Part shown: piece after piece, positions 19,403 through 28,746 of the stretch
Numbering within the stretch: position 1 is the first letter of the stretch
Layout: each line of letters begins with the position of its first letter
Assembly: GCA_019116025.1 (NCBI GenBank)
Contig: DXCM01000097.1
Location: 1-55,899 of the forward strand
Direction: 5' to 3'
Length of the DNA stretch: 55,899 nucleotides
Source of the DNA: Candidatus Companilactobacillus pullicola
Lineage (GTDB): Bacteria > Bacillota > Bacilli > Lactobacillales > Lactobacillaceae
Notes under the pieces: model-generated
Seen by the model: only the letters and a program-made list of their open reading frames with translations
What the model was told of the DNA's origin: nothing
Databases searched by the model: none
Program-made: the position numbers and the translations under genes

Positions 19403-19434
19403 TATTACTCATACTAGAAATAGAAAAATTTAAT

Positions 19435-19484
19435 AAAAAACACTCCATCATGACTTATGAATTACATGATGGAGTGTTTTTTTA
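19435..19484. terminator. Bidirectional terminator
   Basis: AAAACACTCCATCATG / CATGATGGAGTGTTTT with a 12-base loop and A/T runs on both sides, between convergent genes. Confidence 0.93.
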
Positions 19485-19485
19485 T

Positions 19486-19887
19486 TTACCAAGATTTCAT
19501 TTCAATAACTTCTTTGGCATATGTAGATTTTATGGAATTAAGCCCTGTCATAAAGGCATTTTTGGTAGACGTTGGCGAATCAGACTTATCTAATTCAACT
19601 GAAATTTTACTTTCAGTATGGGGATCTATTAATGTGGCAACAATAAAATCATCTGGATTGTGTTGTTGCCGAATGAAGGTCACCTCTGAATTCTTAAACT
19701 CGTCTTTGTTTAGTATTTCTACTAAGTATTTTTCCTTCAAGACGGAATATAACTCGCTAGTGTTTATATTCGAATCCAGAACCGCATTAGTGCGATTAGT
19801 GGATTTGTTGATACCTACACTTTCAAAATTATTTACAAAATAATCAAAATAGTCAGTTGCAGTTAGTTCTGAGATAGCATTAGCCAC
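19486..19887 (-). CDS. Hypothetical 133-residue protein
   Basis: Starts at GTG 19887, nine bases after AAGGAG, which gives MANAISELTATDYFDYFVNN. The frame runs ten codons further upstream without a start signal. The protein is soluble and acidic to neutral with no membrane segment; I do not recognise a family. An opposite-strand frame of similar length (19457-19843) lacks a ribosome site and runs through the terminator, so this strand is the real one. It has its own terminator. Confidence 0.65.
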   Translation of the reverse strand: MANAISELTATDYFDYFVNNFESVGINKSTNRTNAVLDSNINTSELYSVLKEKYLVEILNKDEFKNSEVTFIRQQHNPDDFIVATLIDPHTESKISVELDKSDSPTSTKNAFMTGLNSIKSTYAKEVIEMKSW

Positions 19888-20006
19888 AATAATCAACTCC
19901 TTAATTAATTTGAACAATTAAGATAAGTATAACGTAGTTATAAGTATTTCTCTGCTTTAGCGGGTCGATAAGAATAAAAGTAGAATTTAGCTATCGCTAT
20001 TTATTT

Positions 20007-23000
20007 TTAAACTGTCTTTTTGAATAATTTATAAAGTACTAAAGAAATAAGAACAAGTAGACCGACTAAACTAAGTATCCAAGTTGCTTGATTACCAGTT
20101 TGTGGTAGTGATTCTTTAGAAGATTCATTTTTTGTAGTATCAGGATCACTAGTTTTTGCTGGTGTTGTAGGATTATTTGGCAATAGGGATGTGGAATCAG
20201 TAGTGGTAGATTCGTTATTATTGCCTTCTGATGGAATTAAATTAGTATCCGTAGAAGTGTCAGGGGTACTTGGTTGAACCGGTATAACAGGAATTATAGG
20301 TTGAGTAGGCTCTGTTGGCGTAGTTGGTGTTGTGGGTTTATCAGGATTTATCGGAGTGTTGACTAAATGAGTATTAATAATAGAAACATTTCCATCTTCA
20401 ACTTGTTTGATTTCCGTTGTATAACCGGGAACAGGAACTTCTTTAATAGAGTATTTAGTGTTTTTATCGAGGTTGTTCCATGTATAAGACCAGTGGTTGT
20501 CGTTATTTAGAATAATAGGATCACCGAAGACCTTGTCATTGGCCAATAATTGAACTTTAACTTGGCTAGGACGAAGATTGTCCTGATTGTTTTTATCGTT
20601 CCAAGTTTTTGTAACGGTCAATTTATCCTTATTATCTACCGGTGGAGTAATTGGAATCAAAGTATTAGTAATCGTTGCACCATCGTTAGTTTTATCGATA
20701 TTAGTTGTGTAACCATTAACTTTGATCTCTTTTACAGAATATTGAATATCTTTGTTGTCACTTTGCTTCTTAAGATTTGACCAGGTATAGGTCCAACCGT
20801 TTTTGGCATTTAAAGTGATAGGAGTACCACTGTCCTGACCATTAGCAGTTAATTGCACTTTGATTTCAGTTGGACGAGTTTTATCAGCATTATTATAGTC
20901 AGACCACTTCTTTGTAACGGTGAAAGTACGCTTGTTGTCAGAAGGAGTAACGGTCTTTGGAGTATGTTTATTGATGATAGTTATATGATTAGAATCGATT
21001 GAATTGTAAGTGGCGTTATAACCATCTACGGATACTTCTTGAACAGTATAGGTGATGTCTTTATCGTTCACTCTTTTATCCAAATTGGTAAAGCTTTGTG
21101 ACCAATTATTTGTTACGTCAAGAATGACAGTTTTGCCCGTATTCTTACCATTTGCAAGAAGTTCTACAGTAACACTAGTAGGACGGATTTGATCTTTATC
21201 GTTATCATCGTTCCAACTCTTTGTAACGGTTAAATTAGTCTTTTCAGTGGTTTGTTTAGGCGTATTCGTAATCGTAAAACCACCGTTAGTTGGCGTGATA
21301 GCTGATTCATATCCTTGCGGTGTATCCTCTTTAACAGAATAGTTGATACTCTTGTCTAAATCAGTGAAACTGTCACTCCATTTATTGCTATCACTCAATG
21401 TAACGGTCTTACCAGTATCTTTATCGTTAGCTAATAAGTGGACGGTAATAGGATTATGTGTTGACTTGTTGTCTTGCCATACTTTCTTGACGCTTAGACT
21501 GGTTGTTTCAGGTGTCTTTGATTCGTAAGTGTTCGTAATCGTTTCTTCAGTGTCATTGGAATTGATAGCAGTTTTTTGCGAGTAATCGGATGGAACCGCC
21601 ACTTCCTCAGCGGAATAAGTGATTTTCTTGCCATTGTCGTCGTATTTAGGTAGCTTAGTTTCATTCGTGGAACCACCACCGAATTTATGTGACCAGTTAT
21701 TGCTTTCATTCAATTCGACAGGATTTCCAACTGCTTTTTTAGTTTTATCAGTGTCAGTTTTTGAATAAAGCTGAACTTCTATTTTAGTTGGTCGTTTGGA
21801 AGCATCAGTATCGATCCACTTCTTGTTGACAGTAAAGGTCGTGGCTAAGGTATTAGTAACTACTTTATTATTTGAATCGCCATTTGGGTAGCTATCTGTG
21901 GAGATGTAGTCGGCGGGGGTGTCTAATTCGGAAACGTACCAAGTGATATCAGGGTCTAGTCCTGTATAAGTGTATGTCCAGTTATTTTTGGCAGATAGCT
22001 CTGCTTGATTGTTATAGTTTTTTGGGCCATAACCGTGTTCATCATATAAACCGATCTTAATTGGAGCGTGATCATTCTGATCCTTACCATCATTCCATTT
22101 TTTGGTAACAGTGAACTTGGTCATGGAGGACTTCGGAACATTAATTAAATCGTTACCACTGGTTGAACCGATAAACCCATCAACGGGATTTTCAGTTACG
22201 GTATATTTATACAAATTACCTTTATCATCATATTTTGGCAGATTATTGAAAACATATGACCAACCGGAAGCAGCGGTTACTATTTGACTTGGCTGGTTGG
22301 CTAAAGAGTGTCCGTTTTGTAATAAATTAACGGTAATACTTGTGGGAATTTTTTGATCAGTTGGAACATTTTTCCAAATCTTATGCCCCATTAGAGAAGT
22401 GATCTGTTCGCCAGAACTGGCGTCGCTTCCTAAAGTTGTTGAAGAAATATTAACAGGAACGTTTACTACTTCATCTTTATTAGAGAGTAAGTCACCGGTA
22501 TTTCCGTAAGAACTAGAAATATTATCGTAGTTGGTGATCTTAGTGTAATAAGTAATGATAACAGGTTGATCGATATCACCTAAATTAACGGTAAAGCCAT
22601 CCTTAGTTGGTTCTGCCGTGGCTTTAGCAAATTTATTATTAGAATCATTAGTGATGGTGCCGGTGGTGTGATCAGCCGTAGCCGAATTAACTGTTACCGG
22701 ATGTTCGTCATCAATTAATAAAGCCTGATTTTTACCTAATGTATCTTTATAAACGGCGTCTTTTATTGCTACACCGGCATAGTTGATACGGACCGTCCAT
22801 TGAATCGTATCGTGGATATAACTACCATATTTGAATAATTTTTCCTTAGTATCAGGTACTTGAGGATTCGAGACTGTCGCTGAACCTGTAGAACCAGGAT
22901 CGTCGACAGTGGTACCATTCAAATTCCAATCTATTGGAACCTTTTGATTAACAGTTACGACGCCTAAATCCCAATGAGTCATAGCGTTGAAAGAACCAAC

Positions 23001-23474
23001 CACAGACGAAGTTTTGGATTCATTGGCGGCATATTGATTAAATGTTACAGTGATTGTTCTAGTACTTTTTATCAAAGTAGCCGTACCGATCTCCCTGCCA
23101 CCAGGAATTTCAGTAACTGGTTGAGGCGTAAGAATATCATTAGCAACTGTTAGTACTTTTGGAACGGTGACTGTCATAGTATCGCCGTTATGAATTATAT
23201 GATTGTTAGTTGAAAATTCCCAATAAGCTTTGATCGTGTCATATTGACCAAAAGAAGCCTGAGGATTTCCATTTTCATCTTGTAATTGAGTCTTAGTTAT
23301 CAACTGACTACCCCAATTAGTTTTGTCAGATTGATTTGAAGCAGTGGTAGCAGTGGTTTCAGGAGAAGAAGTTCCAGAAAGACTGTCGGCATTAACAATA
23401 TTAGTTGTACTGGTCATGAAAATAGATAAAACGATGACTAATAGACTAAATATGTTTTTTCCCTTTTTAAACAT
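20007..23474 (-). CDS. LPXTG-anchored adhesin with collagen-binding-like A region and seven Cna-B modules
   Basis: 1155 residues. Signal peptide IFSLLVIVLSIFMTSTTNIVNA. Residues of about 55-345 resemble the two-subdomain A region of Gram-positive MSCRAMM adhesins. Seven Cna-B modules of 70-90 residues follow, each starting with a Lys-rich strand such as FTVTKKWND or LTVTKTWND and ending in ITNT-like strands. A Pro/Thr-rich wall-spanning stretch then leads to LPQTG, a hydrophobic helix and KLFKKTV, so sortase A would anchor it. ATG 23474 has GAGGGTGA upstream; TTG 23480 is less likely. The ligand is unknown. The 3.5-kb gene stands alone. Confidence 0.92.
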   Translation of the reverse strand: MFKKGKNIFSLLVIVLSIFMTSTTNIVNADSLSGTSSPETTATTASNQSDKTNWGSQLITKTQLQDENGNPQASFGQYDTIKAYWEFSTNNHIIHNGDTMTVTVPKVLTVANDILTPQPVTEIPGGREIGTATLIKSTRTITVTFNQYAANESKTSSVVGSFNAMTHWDLGVVTVNQKVPIDWNLNGTTVDDPGSTGSATVSNPQVPDTKEKLFKYGSYIHDTIQWTVRINYAGVAIKDAVYKDTLGKNQALLIDDEHPVTVNSATADHTTGTITNDSNNKFAKATAEPTKDGFTVNLGDIDQPVIITYYTKITNYDNISSSYGNTGDLLSNKDEVVNVPVNISSTTLGSDASSGEQITSLMGHKIWKNVPTDQKIPTSITVNLLQNGHSLANQPSQIVTAASGWSYVFNNLPKYDDKGNLYKYTVTENPVDGFIGSTSGNDLINVPKSSMTKFTVTKKWNDGKDQNDHAPIKIGLYDEHGYGPKNYNNQAELSAKNNWTYTYTGLDPDITWYVSELDTPADYISTDSYPNGDSNNKVVTNTLATTFTVNKKWIDTDASKRPTKIEVQLYSKTDTDKTKKAVGNPVELNESNNWSHKFGGGSTNETKLPKYDDNGKKITYSAEEVAVPSDYSQKTAINSNDTEETITNTYESKTPETTSLSVKKVWQDNKSTHNPITVHLLANDKDTGKTVTLSDSNKWSDSFTDLDKSINYSVKEDTPQGYESAITPTNGGFTITNTPKQTTEKTNLTVTKSWNDDNDKDQIRPTSVTVELLANGKNTGKTVILDVTNNWSQSFTNLDKRVNDKDITYTVQEVSVDGYNATYNSIDSNHITIINKHTPKTVTPSDNKRTFTVTKKWSDYNNADKTRPTEIKVQLTANGQDSGTPITLNAKNGWTYTWSNLKKQSDNKDIQYSVKEIKVNGYTTNIDKTNDGATITNTLIPITPPVDNKDKLTVTKTWNDKNNQDNLRPSQVKVQLLANDKVFGDPIILNNDNHWSYTWNNLDKNTKYSIKEVPVPGYTTEIKQVEDGNVSIINTHLVNTPINPDKPTTPTTPTEPTQPIIPVIPVQPSTPDTSTDTNLIPSEGNNNESTTTDSTSLLPNNPTTPAKTSDPDTTKNESSKESLPQTGNQATWILSLVGLLVLISLVLYKLFKKTV

Positions 23475-23631
23475 ATTCAATTCACCCTCAAAGAATAATT
23501 TATATAATTATAATACTACTTTTATTAGAAATATTATTGTATATAAAGAAGAGACCTAACAAAAAAAATATATTTTTGTATAGGCAAATTTAATATGAAA
23601 AATTCTCTGAAGCATTAAAGTGATTCAGAAA

Positions 23632-23668
23632 AGAGATAAACGGTAAGATATCGTTTATCTCTTTTTTT
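23632..23668 (+). terminator. Terminator-like hairpin with no gene in front of it
   Basis: AGAGATAAACG / CGTTTATCTCT with a nine-base loop, then seven T. Oriented for plus-strand transcripts, but the gene to its left (adhesin) runs away on minus. The rest of the 23475-23873 gap holds AT-rich DNA and the ula control region. Confidence 0.7.
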
Positions 23669-23744
23669 ATGAATTTTATTCCATTCCATAATCATATAAT
23701 CACTACATATGAATACGTTTATGAGCAAAATAATGAGTGCTATT

Positions 23745-23798
23745 CATAAAAAGAACATAAAAATCATAAAAGTATACATAATGTGCATAAAACGTCAT
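23745..23798 (+). promoter_or_regulatory. Helically phased CAT(A)n repeats upstream of the ula promoter
   Basis: Six CAT words, four of them CATAAAA or longer, start at 23745, 23756, 23765, 23777, 23786 and 23796. Intervals of 11, 9, 12, 9 and 10 bases are close to one helical turn. They end at the -35 box of the L-ascorbate operon and may be binding sites for its DeoR-type regulator. Confidence 0.45.
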
Positions 23799-23826
23799 TG
23801 AAAGCGCAATCATATGAACCTATCAT
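23798..23826 (+). promoter_or_regulatory. Promoter of the L-ascorbate operon with overlapping cre
   Basis: TTGAAA (23798-23803), 17-base spacer, TATCAT (23821-23826). A cre-like box TGAAAGCGCAATCA (23799-23812, 13 of 14 consensus positions) overlaps the -35 element, so CcpA would be expected to block transcription on preferred sugars. Confidence 0.55.
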
Positions 23827-23873
23827 AAAAAGCGTAAAGAAATATTATTAAATTTATTGGAGGCAACAATATA

Positions 23874-24947
23874 ATGGCTAAGGCAACAAATATTAATGAA
23901 GTATCAAAAGAAAGTTGGATTCTAAATACATTCCCAGAATGGGGAACATGGTTGAATGAAGAAATTGAAAATAAGAAAGTTAAACCTAATACATTTTCAA
24001 TGTGGTGGTTAGGTTGTACAGGAATTTGGTTGAAGACAGCTGAAGATACCAATATTTTAGTTGATATGTGGTGTGGGACTGGTAAACAAACTCATGGTAA
24101 CGGCATGATGCGTAAGGGTCATCAAATGCAAAGAATGAGTGGAGTTCAAAAGATGCAACCTAATTTGAGAAACCAACCATTCGTTATTGATCCTTTTGAA
24201 ATTAAAAATGTTGATGCACTATTTGTAAGTCATATTCACTCAGATCACTTGGATATTAATACTGCCGCTGCGGTTAATAAGAACTGTCCAGATGCTAAAT
24301 TCTACGGACCAGAACAAGTAGTTAAGATTTGGCAAGGTTGGGGTGTTCCAGCTGAGAAAACTGTTGTTGTAAAACCAGGAGACTCCGTAAAGATTGGTAA
24401 GACAACTGTTAAGGTTCTTGAAGGATTTGATAGAACAGCTCTAGTAACAGAAGATGATCCTAACGTAACTCTTAAAGGTAAGATGCCTCAAGATATGAAT
24501 AAGATTGCTGTAAATTACCTATTTGAAACAACAGGTGGAAATCTTTATCATGCAGCTGACTCACATTATTCAAATATGTTTGCTAAGCATGGTAATGAAA
24601 ATGAAATTGATGTTGCCCTTGGTGCATATGGTGAAAACCCAAGAGGTATCACAGATAAATTAACATCTTCAGATATTCTCAGAATGGCAGAATCATTGAA
24701 GACTAAAGTTATTATTCCTGTCCATTATGATATTTGGACAAACTTTATGACAGATCCTAAGGAAATTGAAAATCTTTGGAAGTTCAGAAAAGATCGTTTG
24801 CAATACAAGTTCAAACCATTTATCTGGCAAGTAGGTGGAGAATTCACATATCCAGATGACAAAGACAGAATGGAATACAACTATGATCGTGGCTTCTCAG
24901 ATGCATTTGCAATTGATAATGACACACCATTCCCTTCATTCCTATAA
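23874..24947 (+). CDS. ulaG: L-ascorbate-6-phosphate lactonase
   Basis: 357 residues, like Escherichia coli UlaG (354). Metallo-beta-lactamase fold enzyme that opens the lactone of L-ascorbate 6-phosphate to 3-keto-L-gulonate 6-phosphate. The metal-binding motif SHIHSDHLD is near residues 119-127. The N-terminal [29 protein letters not shown] and later HAADSHYSN and PVHYDIW are typical. GGAGG precedes the ATG. It is the first gene of an eight-gene operon that covers the whole anaerobic ascorbate route. Confidence 0.95.
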   Translation: MAKATNINEVSKESWILNTFPEWGTWLNEEIENKKVKPNTFSMWWLGCTGIWLKTAEDTNILVDMWCGTGKQTHGNGMMRKGHQMQRMSGVQKMQPNLRNQPFVIDPFEIKNVDALFVSHIHSDHLDINTAAAVNKNCPDAKFYGPEQVVKIWQGWGVPAEKTVVVKPGDSVKIGKTTVKVLEGFDRTALVTEDDPNVTLKGKMPQDMNKIAVNYLFETTGGNLYHAADSHYSNMFAKHGNENEIDVALGAYGENPRGITDKLTSSDILRMAESLKTKVIIPVHYDIWTNFMTDPKEIENLWKFRKDRLQYKFKPFIWQVGGEFTYPDDKDRMEYNYDRGFSDAFAIDNDTPFPSFL

Positions 24948-24973
24948 AACAAAGAAACGCGGTGTAAATAAAT

Positions 24974-25411
24974 ATGATGTTAAACGATATGTTAGATAAA
25001 GATTTAGTTGAAATTACTGATGAAGAACCAAAAGACTGGAGAGAGGCATTAAAGATAGCTGCTAGAAAACTGGTTGAACACGGATATATTAAAGAGGCTT
25101 ATATCGATGAAATTATTAAGAATGTTGAAGATAACGGTCCATATATCGTCATCGTTCCCGGAGTTGCTATGCCACATGCTAATGCTAAAAGTGACAACGT
25201 ACTAGGAACAGCAATTGGATTTACCAAGTTTAATAAATCAGTCAATTTTGGTCCTGATTCAAATGCCAAATTGTTCTTTACTCTAGCAGCACAAGATCCA
25301 GATGAACATTTGAAAAATATCGGAGAATTGTCTGACATGTTAATGACAGATGGTCTTATAGATAGATTATTGAATGTTGAGAGCATTGATGATTTGAAAG
25401 AATTAGTTTGA
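24974..25411 (+). CDS. ulaC: L-ascorbate PTS, EIIA component
   Basis: 145 residues. Fructose/mannitol-type (PTS_EIIA_2) EIIA. The phosphorylated His is His68 in GVAMPHANAK. It takes phosphate from HPr and gives it to the IIB protein encoded downstream. The ribosome site is weak (GCGGTG). It lies 26 bases after ulaG and before the IIC gene; in E. coli the order of PTS subunits differs, but the set is the same. Confidence 0.9.
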   Translation: MMLNDMLDKDLVEITDEEPKDWREALKIAARKLVEHGYIKEAYIDEIIKNVEDNGPYIVIVPGVAMPHANAKSDNVLGTAIGFTKFNKSVNFGPDSNAKLFFTLAAQDPDEHLKNIGELSDMLMTDGLIDRLLNVESIDDLKELV

Positions 25412-25441
25412 TCTGACAAATAAGGGCAGGTGAGTATAAAG

Positions 25442-26950
25442 ATGGATACCTTTGTAAGTGTTCTTCTGAAGATTTGGGATTACTTTGCTACAAATATTTT
25501 GACCCAACCAGCATACATGATTGGTTTTATCGTTCTATTAGGTTATATCTTGGAAAAGAAACCAATTTATGAATCAATTGCTGGTTTTATGAAAGCCGTA
25601 ATTGGCTACATGATCTTGATGGTGGGTTCTGGGGGATTAGTTAATAGTTTTAGACCAATCCTTACAGGATTAAAAACAAGATTTCATTTAACTGCGACAG
25701 TTATTGACCCATATTTTGGACAAAATGCTGTTACAGATGGTGTTGTAAAGACTTTCGGGAGAACCTTTGGGGATGTAATGTTACTTCTACTGTTTGCCTT
25801 TGTCTTTAACATCATATTAGTAAGATTTCAGAAATTCACAAAATTACGTTCTGTATTTACTACTGGTAACGTACAAGTACAACAAGCGGCTACAGCCTTT
25901 TGGCTACTACTATTCTGTTTCCCTCAAATGGGCAGAATGGAAGTTTTACTAGTAATGGGAGTTATCCTAGGTTTGTATTGGGCCGTTGGTTCAAATATGA
26001 CAATCAGATATACTCAGGATTTAACTGATGGTGGTGGCTTTGCCGTTGCCCACCAACAAATGTTTGGTATTGCATTAGTTTCTTGGTTAGCAGATAAGAT
26101 AAAGAAACATGATGAAAAAACTCATAAAGAGCCTAAGAGACTTGAAGATATTGAATTACCAGGCTTTTTGAAGATATTTAATGAGAATATGGTTGCTACC
26201 GGTATTCTGATGCTATTCTTCTTCGGAATTATTATGTTGGTCTTAGGACGTCCATATTTCAATGAACTTTATATAACCAGTAAAGGTGTTTCAGGACTAG
26301 CACCTAATGGTAGTTTCTTATTCTATATTTTGACAACATCCTTAGGATTTGCTGTTAACTTAGCAATCTTGCAATTAGGTGTTCGTACCTTCGTTGGAGA
26401 ACTAACAGAAAGTTTCAGTGGTATTTCAGATAAACTATTACCTGGTTCAGTACCTGGTATTGATGTTGCTGCTACGTTTGCCTTTGGTGAACCTAATGCT
26501 GTAACAATTGGATTCTTGTTTGGTGCTTTAGGACAATTCTTAATGATTGGTGCTTTGATTGTATTCCATTCACCAACAATCATTATCGCTGGATTTATTC
26601 CATTGTTCTTTGATAATGCAGCCTTTGGTGTATATGCCAATAAACGTGCTGGAGCCGTTGCTGCTATGCTTCTACCATTTATCAGTGGTATGGTTCAAGT
26701 TCTTGGTGCCGCAATTATTGCTAGCTGGGTTGGCTTGGCTAAATTTGGTGGTTACCTTGGCATGTTCGATTGGGACACATTATGGCCAATATTCACAGCA
26801 ATCATGAAGTACTTAGGTATAGCAGGTATTGTAGTAGTTATTGTTATTTTGGTTGTTATCCCACAACTCGAATATAGAAAAGATCCTAAGAATTATTTCT
26901 TAATGGTTACTGATTACGACAAATATAAAGAAAACGTTAGCAAAAAATAA
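25442..26950 (+). CDS. ulaA: L-ascorbate PTS, EIIC permease
   Basis: 502 residues with about 11 membrane segments, as in the UlaA family. VIDPYFGQNAVTDGVVKTFGRTF and VPGIDVAATFAFGEPNAVTIGFLFG are family-like stretches. It carries L-ascorbate across the membrane with phosphorylation by UlaB/UlaC. The ATG at 25442 is seven bases after AGGTGAG; GTG 25430 is in frame but too close to the AGGG site. Confidence 0.93.
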   Translation: MDTFVSVLLKIWDYFATNILTQPAYMIGFIVLLGYILEKKPIYESIAGFMKAVIGYMILMVGSGGLVNSFRPILTGLKTRFHLTATVIDPYFGQNAVTDGVVKTFGRTFGDVMLLLLFAFVFNIILVRFQKFTKLRSVFTTGNVQVQQAATAFWLLLFCFPQMGRMEVLLVMGVILGLYWAVGSNMTIRYTQDLTDGGGFAVAHQQMFGIALVSWLADKIKKHDEKTHKEPKRLEDIELPGFLKIFNENMVATGILMLFFFGIIMLVLGRPYFNELYITSKGVSGLAPNGSFLFYILTTSLGFAVNLAILQLGVRTFVGELTESFSGISDKLLPGSVPGIDVAATFAFGEPNAVTIGFLFGALGQFLMIGALIVFHSPTIIIAGFIPLFFDNAAFGVYANKRAGAVAAMLLPFISGMVQVLGAAIIASWVGLAKFGGYLGMFDWDTLWPIFTAIMKYLGIAGIVVVIVILVVIPQLEYRKDPKNYFLMVTDYDKYKENVSKK

Positions 26951-26974
26951 TTTATAATAACATGGAGGCTTACT

Positions 26975-27268
26975 ATGAAAGTTTTAGTATCTTGCGCAAA
27001 TGGATCAGGAACAAGTTTGATGATGATGAGAAGTGTAAAGAAGGCTTTTGAAAGATTAAATATCCCTATTACTAATATTGAACATACAAGCATTGCTGAA
27101 GGAACAAGTACAGCTAAACAGTATGATGTTGTATTTACTCCAATGAACTTCGTAAATATGTTTGATGATGCAAAAGCAAAAGGCGTTGTAGTTGTTGGCG
27201 TAAAAAATGTTTTGAGTGATAAAGAAATTGAGCAAAGAGTTAGAGAAGAAACTGAGTTTGCTAAATAG
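26975..27268 (+). CDS. ulaB: L-ascorbate PTS, EIIB component
   Basis: 97 residues. The P-loop CANGSGTSLMM carries the phosphorylated Cys7. Lactose/galactitol/ascorbate-type IIB. GGAGG lies upstream, and the gene starts 24 bases after the IIC gene. Confidence 0.93.
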   Translation: MKVLVSCANGSGTSLMMMRSVKKAFERLNIPITNIEHTSIAEGTSTAKQYDVVFTPMNFVNMFDDAKAKGVVVVGVKNVLSDKEIEQRVREETEFAK

Positions 27269-27279
27269 GGAGAAAAATC

Positions 27280-27915
27280 ATGAAACCAAATTTACAAGTA
27301 GCTTTGGATAATAATACTTTAGAGAGTGCTTTGGCCGATGTTAGAGAAGTTGGTAATATTGTCGATATTGTTGAAGCAGGAACAATCTTGATTCTTCAAG
27401 AAGGGACTATTGCAGTTAAATCATTAAAAGCTCTATTCCCTAATAAGACAGTTATCGCTGATACAAAGTGTGCTGATGCCGGTGGAACAGTTGCTAAGAA
27501 TATGGCCGATGCTGGAGCCGATTGGATGACTTGCATCTGTTCCGCAACGATTCCAACTATGGAAGCAGCTAATAAAGAGATTGGCGAAATTCAAGTTGAG
27601 CTCTACGGCAACTGGACTAAAGAAGATGCTCAAAAATGGTTAGATGCTGGAATTTCACAAGCAATCTATCATCAAAGCAGGGATGCACTACTTTCAGGTG
27701 AAACTTGGGGCGAAAAGGATTTAAATAAAGTTAAAATGCTTGTTGATATGGGCTTTAGAGTTTCAGTGACTGGTGGATTAAACGTTGATACGCTTAAATT
27801 GTTTAAAGGGGTAGACGTATATACGTTCATTGCTGGTAGAGCAATAACCAAAGCAGCCGACCCAGCAAAGGCAGCAACTGATCTCCAAAACGAAATCAAA
27901 CGCATTTGGGACTAA
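27280..27915 (+). CDS. ulaD: 3-keto-L-gulonate-6-phosphate decarboxylase
   Basis: 211 residues, orotidine-phosphate decarboxylase suprafamily. Converts 3-keto-L-gulonate 6-phosphate to L-xylulose 5-phosphate. Visible are VALDN at the first strand, ADTKCADAGG (the Asp-X-Lys-X-X-Asp active-site pattern, about 61-69) and VTGGLNVDTLKLFKG with FIAGRAIT for phosphate binding. The related hexulose-6-phosphate synthase has a similar sequence, but the operon decides in favour of UlaD. Confidence 0.93.
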   Translation: MKPNLQVALDNNTLESALADVREVGNIVDIVEAGTILILQEGTIAVKSLKALFPNKTVIADTKCADAGGTVAKNMADAGADWMTCICSATIPTMEAANKEIGEIQVELYGNWTKEDAQKWLDAGISQAIYHQSRDALLSGETWGEKDLNKVKMLVDMGFRVSVTGGLNVDTLKLFKGVDVYTFIAGRAITKAADPAKAATDLQNEIKRIWD

Positions 27916-27942
27916 TAAAAAAGACGTTTTGAGGATGATCAT

Positions 27943-28734
27943 ATGAAAAATTCAATTTCGAATGTACAGGAGAGAAGAAGCGAACTTCTAAAAATAGTTA
28001 ACAAAAAAGGCTCTATGTCAGTGGAAAATCTGGCGGGGAAACTTAGTGTTTCCGAGATAACAATTAGAAGAGATTTGAAGATATTATCAGAAATGGGAGT
28101 AATTGAATGGAGAAGTGGGATAGCTACGTCTGCTGACGGTAAATCACTTTCTTCAGATCCATTAGATGTGAATGCGGGCAGTAGAGTTGATCAAATCAAA
28201 ATGAAAATTGCTGCCGCTGTTCCGGGCTTCATATCGGAGTCTAGCACGATATTCGTCAATTCAAGTTCTCTATGCTGGTTGGCAATTAATCAATTAGCAT
28301 CTAAAAGATTAACTATTATTACTAATAATGCACATGCGATTGAATCGGTACATCATCCTCAGACAATAATTATTTTGACTGGTGGAGAAATTAGATATCC
28401 TAAAGAATCATTAGTTGGAGGCGTTGCGATCGAATTATTATCTAGCATGCAATCTGATTATACGATCGTAGGACTTGATGGTGTCAGTGTAGATGGTGGT
28501 TTGACCACGCATAATCTATACGAATCACAAGTTAATGCAACGATGATAAAACGAACGAAGAAGAAGGTAATTTGTTTAGCTGATTATCGAAAGATAGGAG
28601 TTACTAGTAATTACCATGTAGCCGATATTGATGATATAGATATCTTAATAACTGATAGTTTTGCGAACGAGAAGGTAATTAAATCGTTTCGTAAACGAGG
28701 TATTGAAGTGGTTCAAATACAATTAGGTCAATAG
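27943..28734 (+). CDS. DeoR-family regulator of the L-ascorbate operon
   Basis: 263 residues. N-terminal DeoR winged helix (MSVENLAGKLSVSEITIRRDLKIL, about 25-50) and a C-terminal sugar-phosphate sensor domain with IFVNSSSLCWLAI, ITNN and VGLDGVSVDGGLTT. It is encoded inside the operon between the decarboxylase and the epimerases, so it likely controls its own unit. The effector would be a phosphorylated pathway intermediate. Whether it activates or represses is not clear; the phased repeats upstream of the -35 box fit activation. Confidence 0.85.
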   Translation: MKNSISNVQERRSELLKIVNKKGSMSVENLAGKLSVSEITIRRDLKILSEMGVIEWRSGIATSADGKSLSSDPLDVNAGSRVDQIKMKIAAAVPGFISESSTIFVNSSSLCWLAINQLASKRLTIITNNAHAIESVHHPQTIIILTGGEIRYPKESLVGGVAIELLSSMQSDYTIVGLDGVSVDGGLTTHNLYESQVNATMIKRTKKKVICLADYRKIGVTSNYHVADIDDIDILITDSFANEKVIKSFRKRGIEVVQIQLGQ

Positions 28735-28746
28735 GGAGACATGATT

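Noticed and set aside
19457..19843. 128-residue plus-strand ORF
   Set aside because: It starts inside the bidirectional terminator, has no ribosome site, and is antisense to a frame with an AAGGAG-preceded start.
23745..23798. CRISPR-like short repeats before the ula operon
   Set aside because: The repeated words are only 3-8 bases and spaced by helical turns; there are no spacers and no cas genes.
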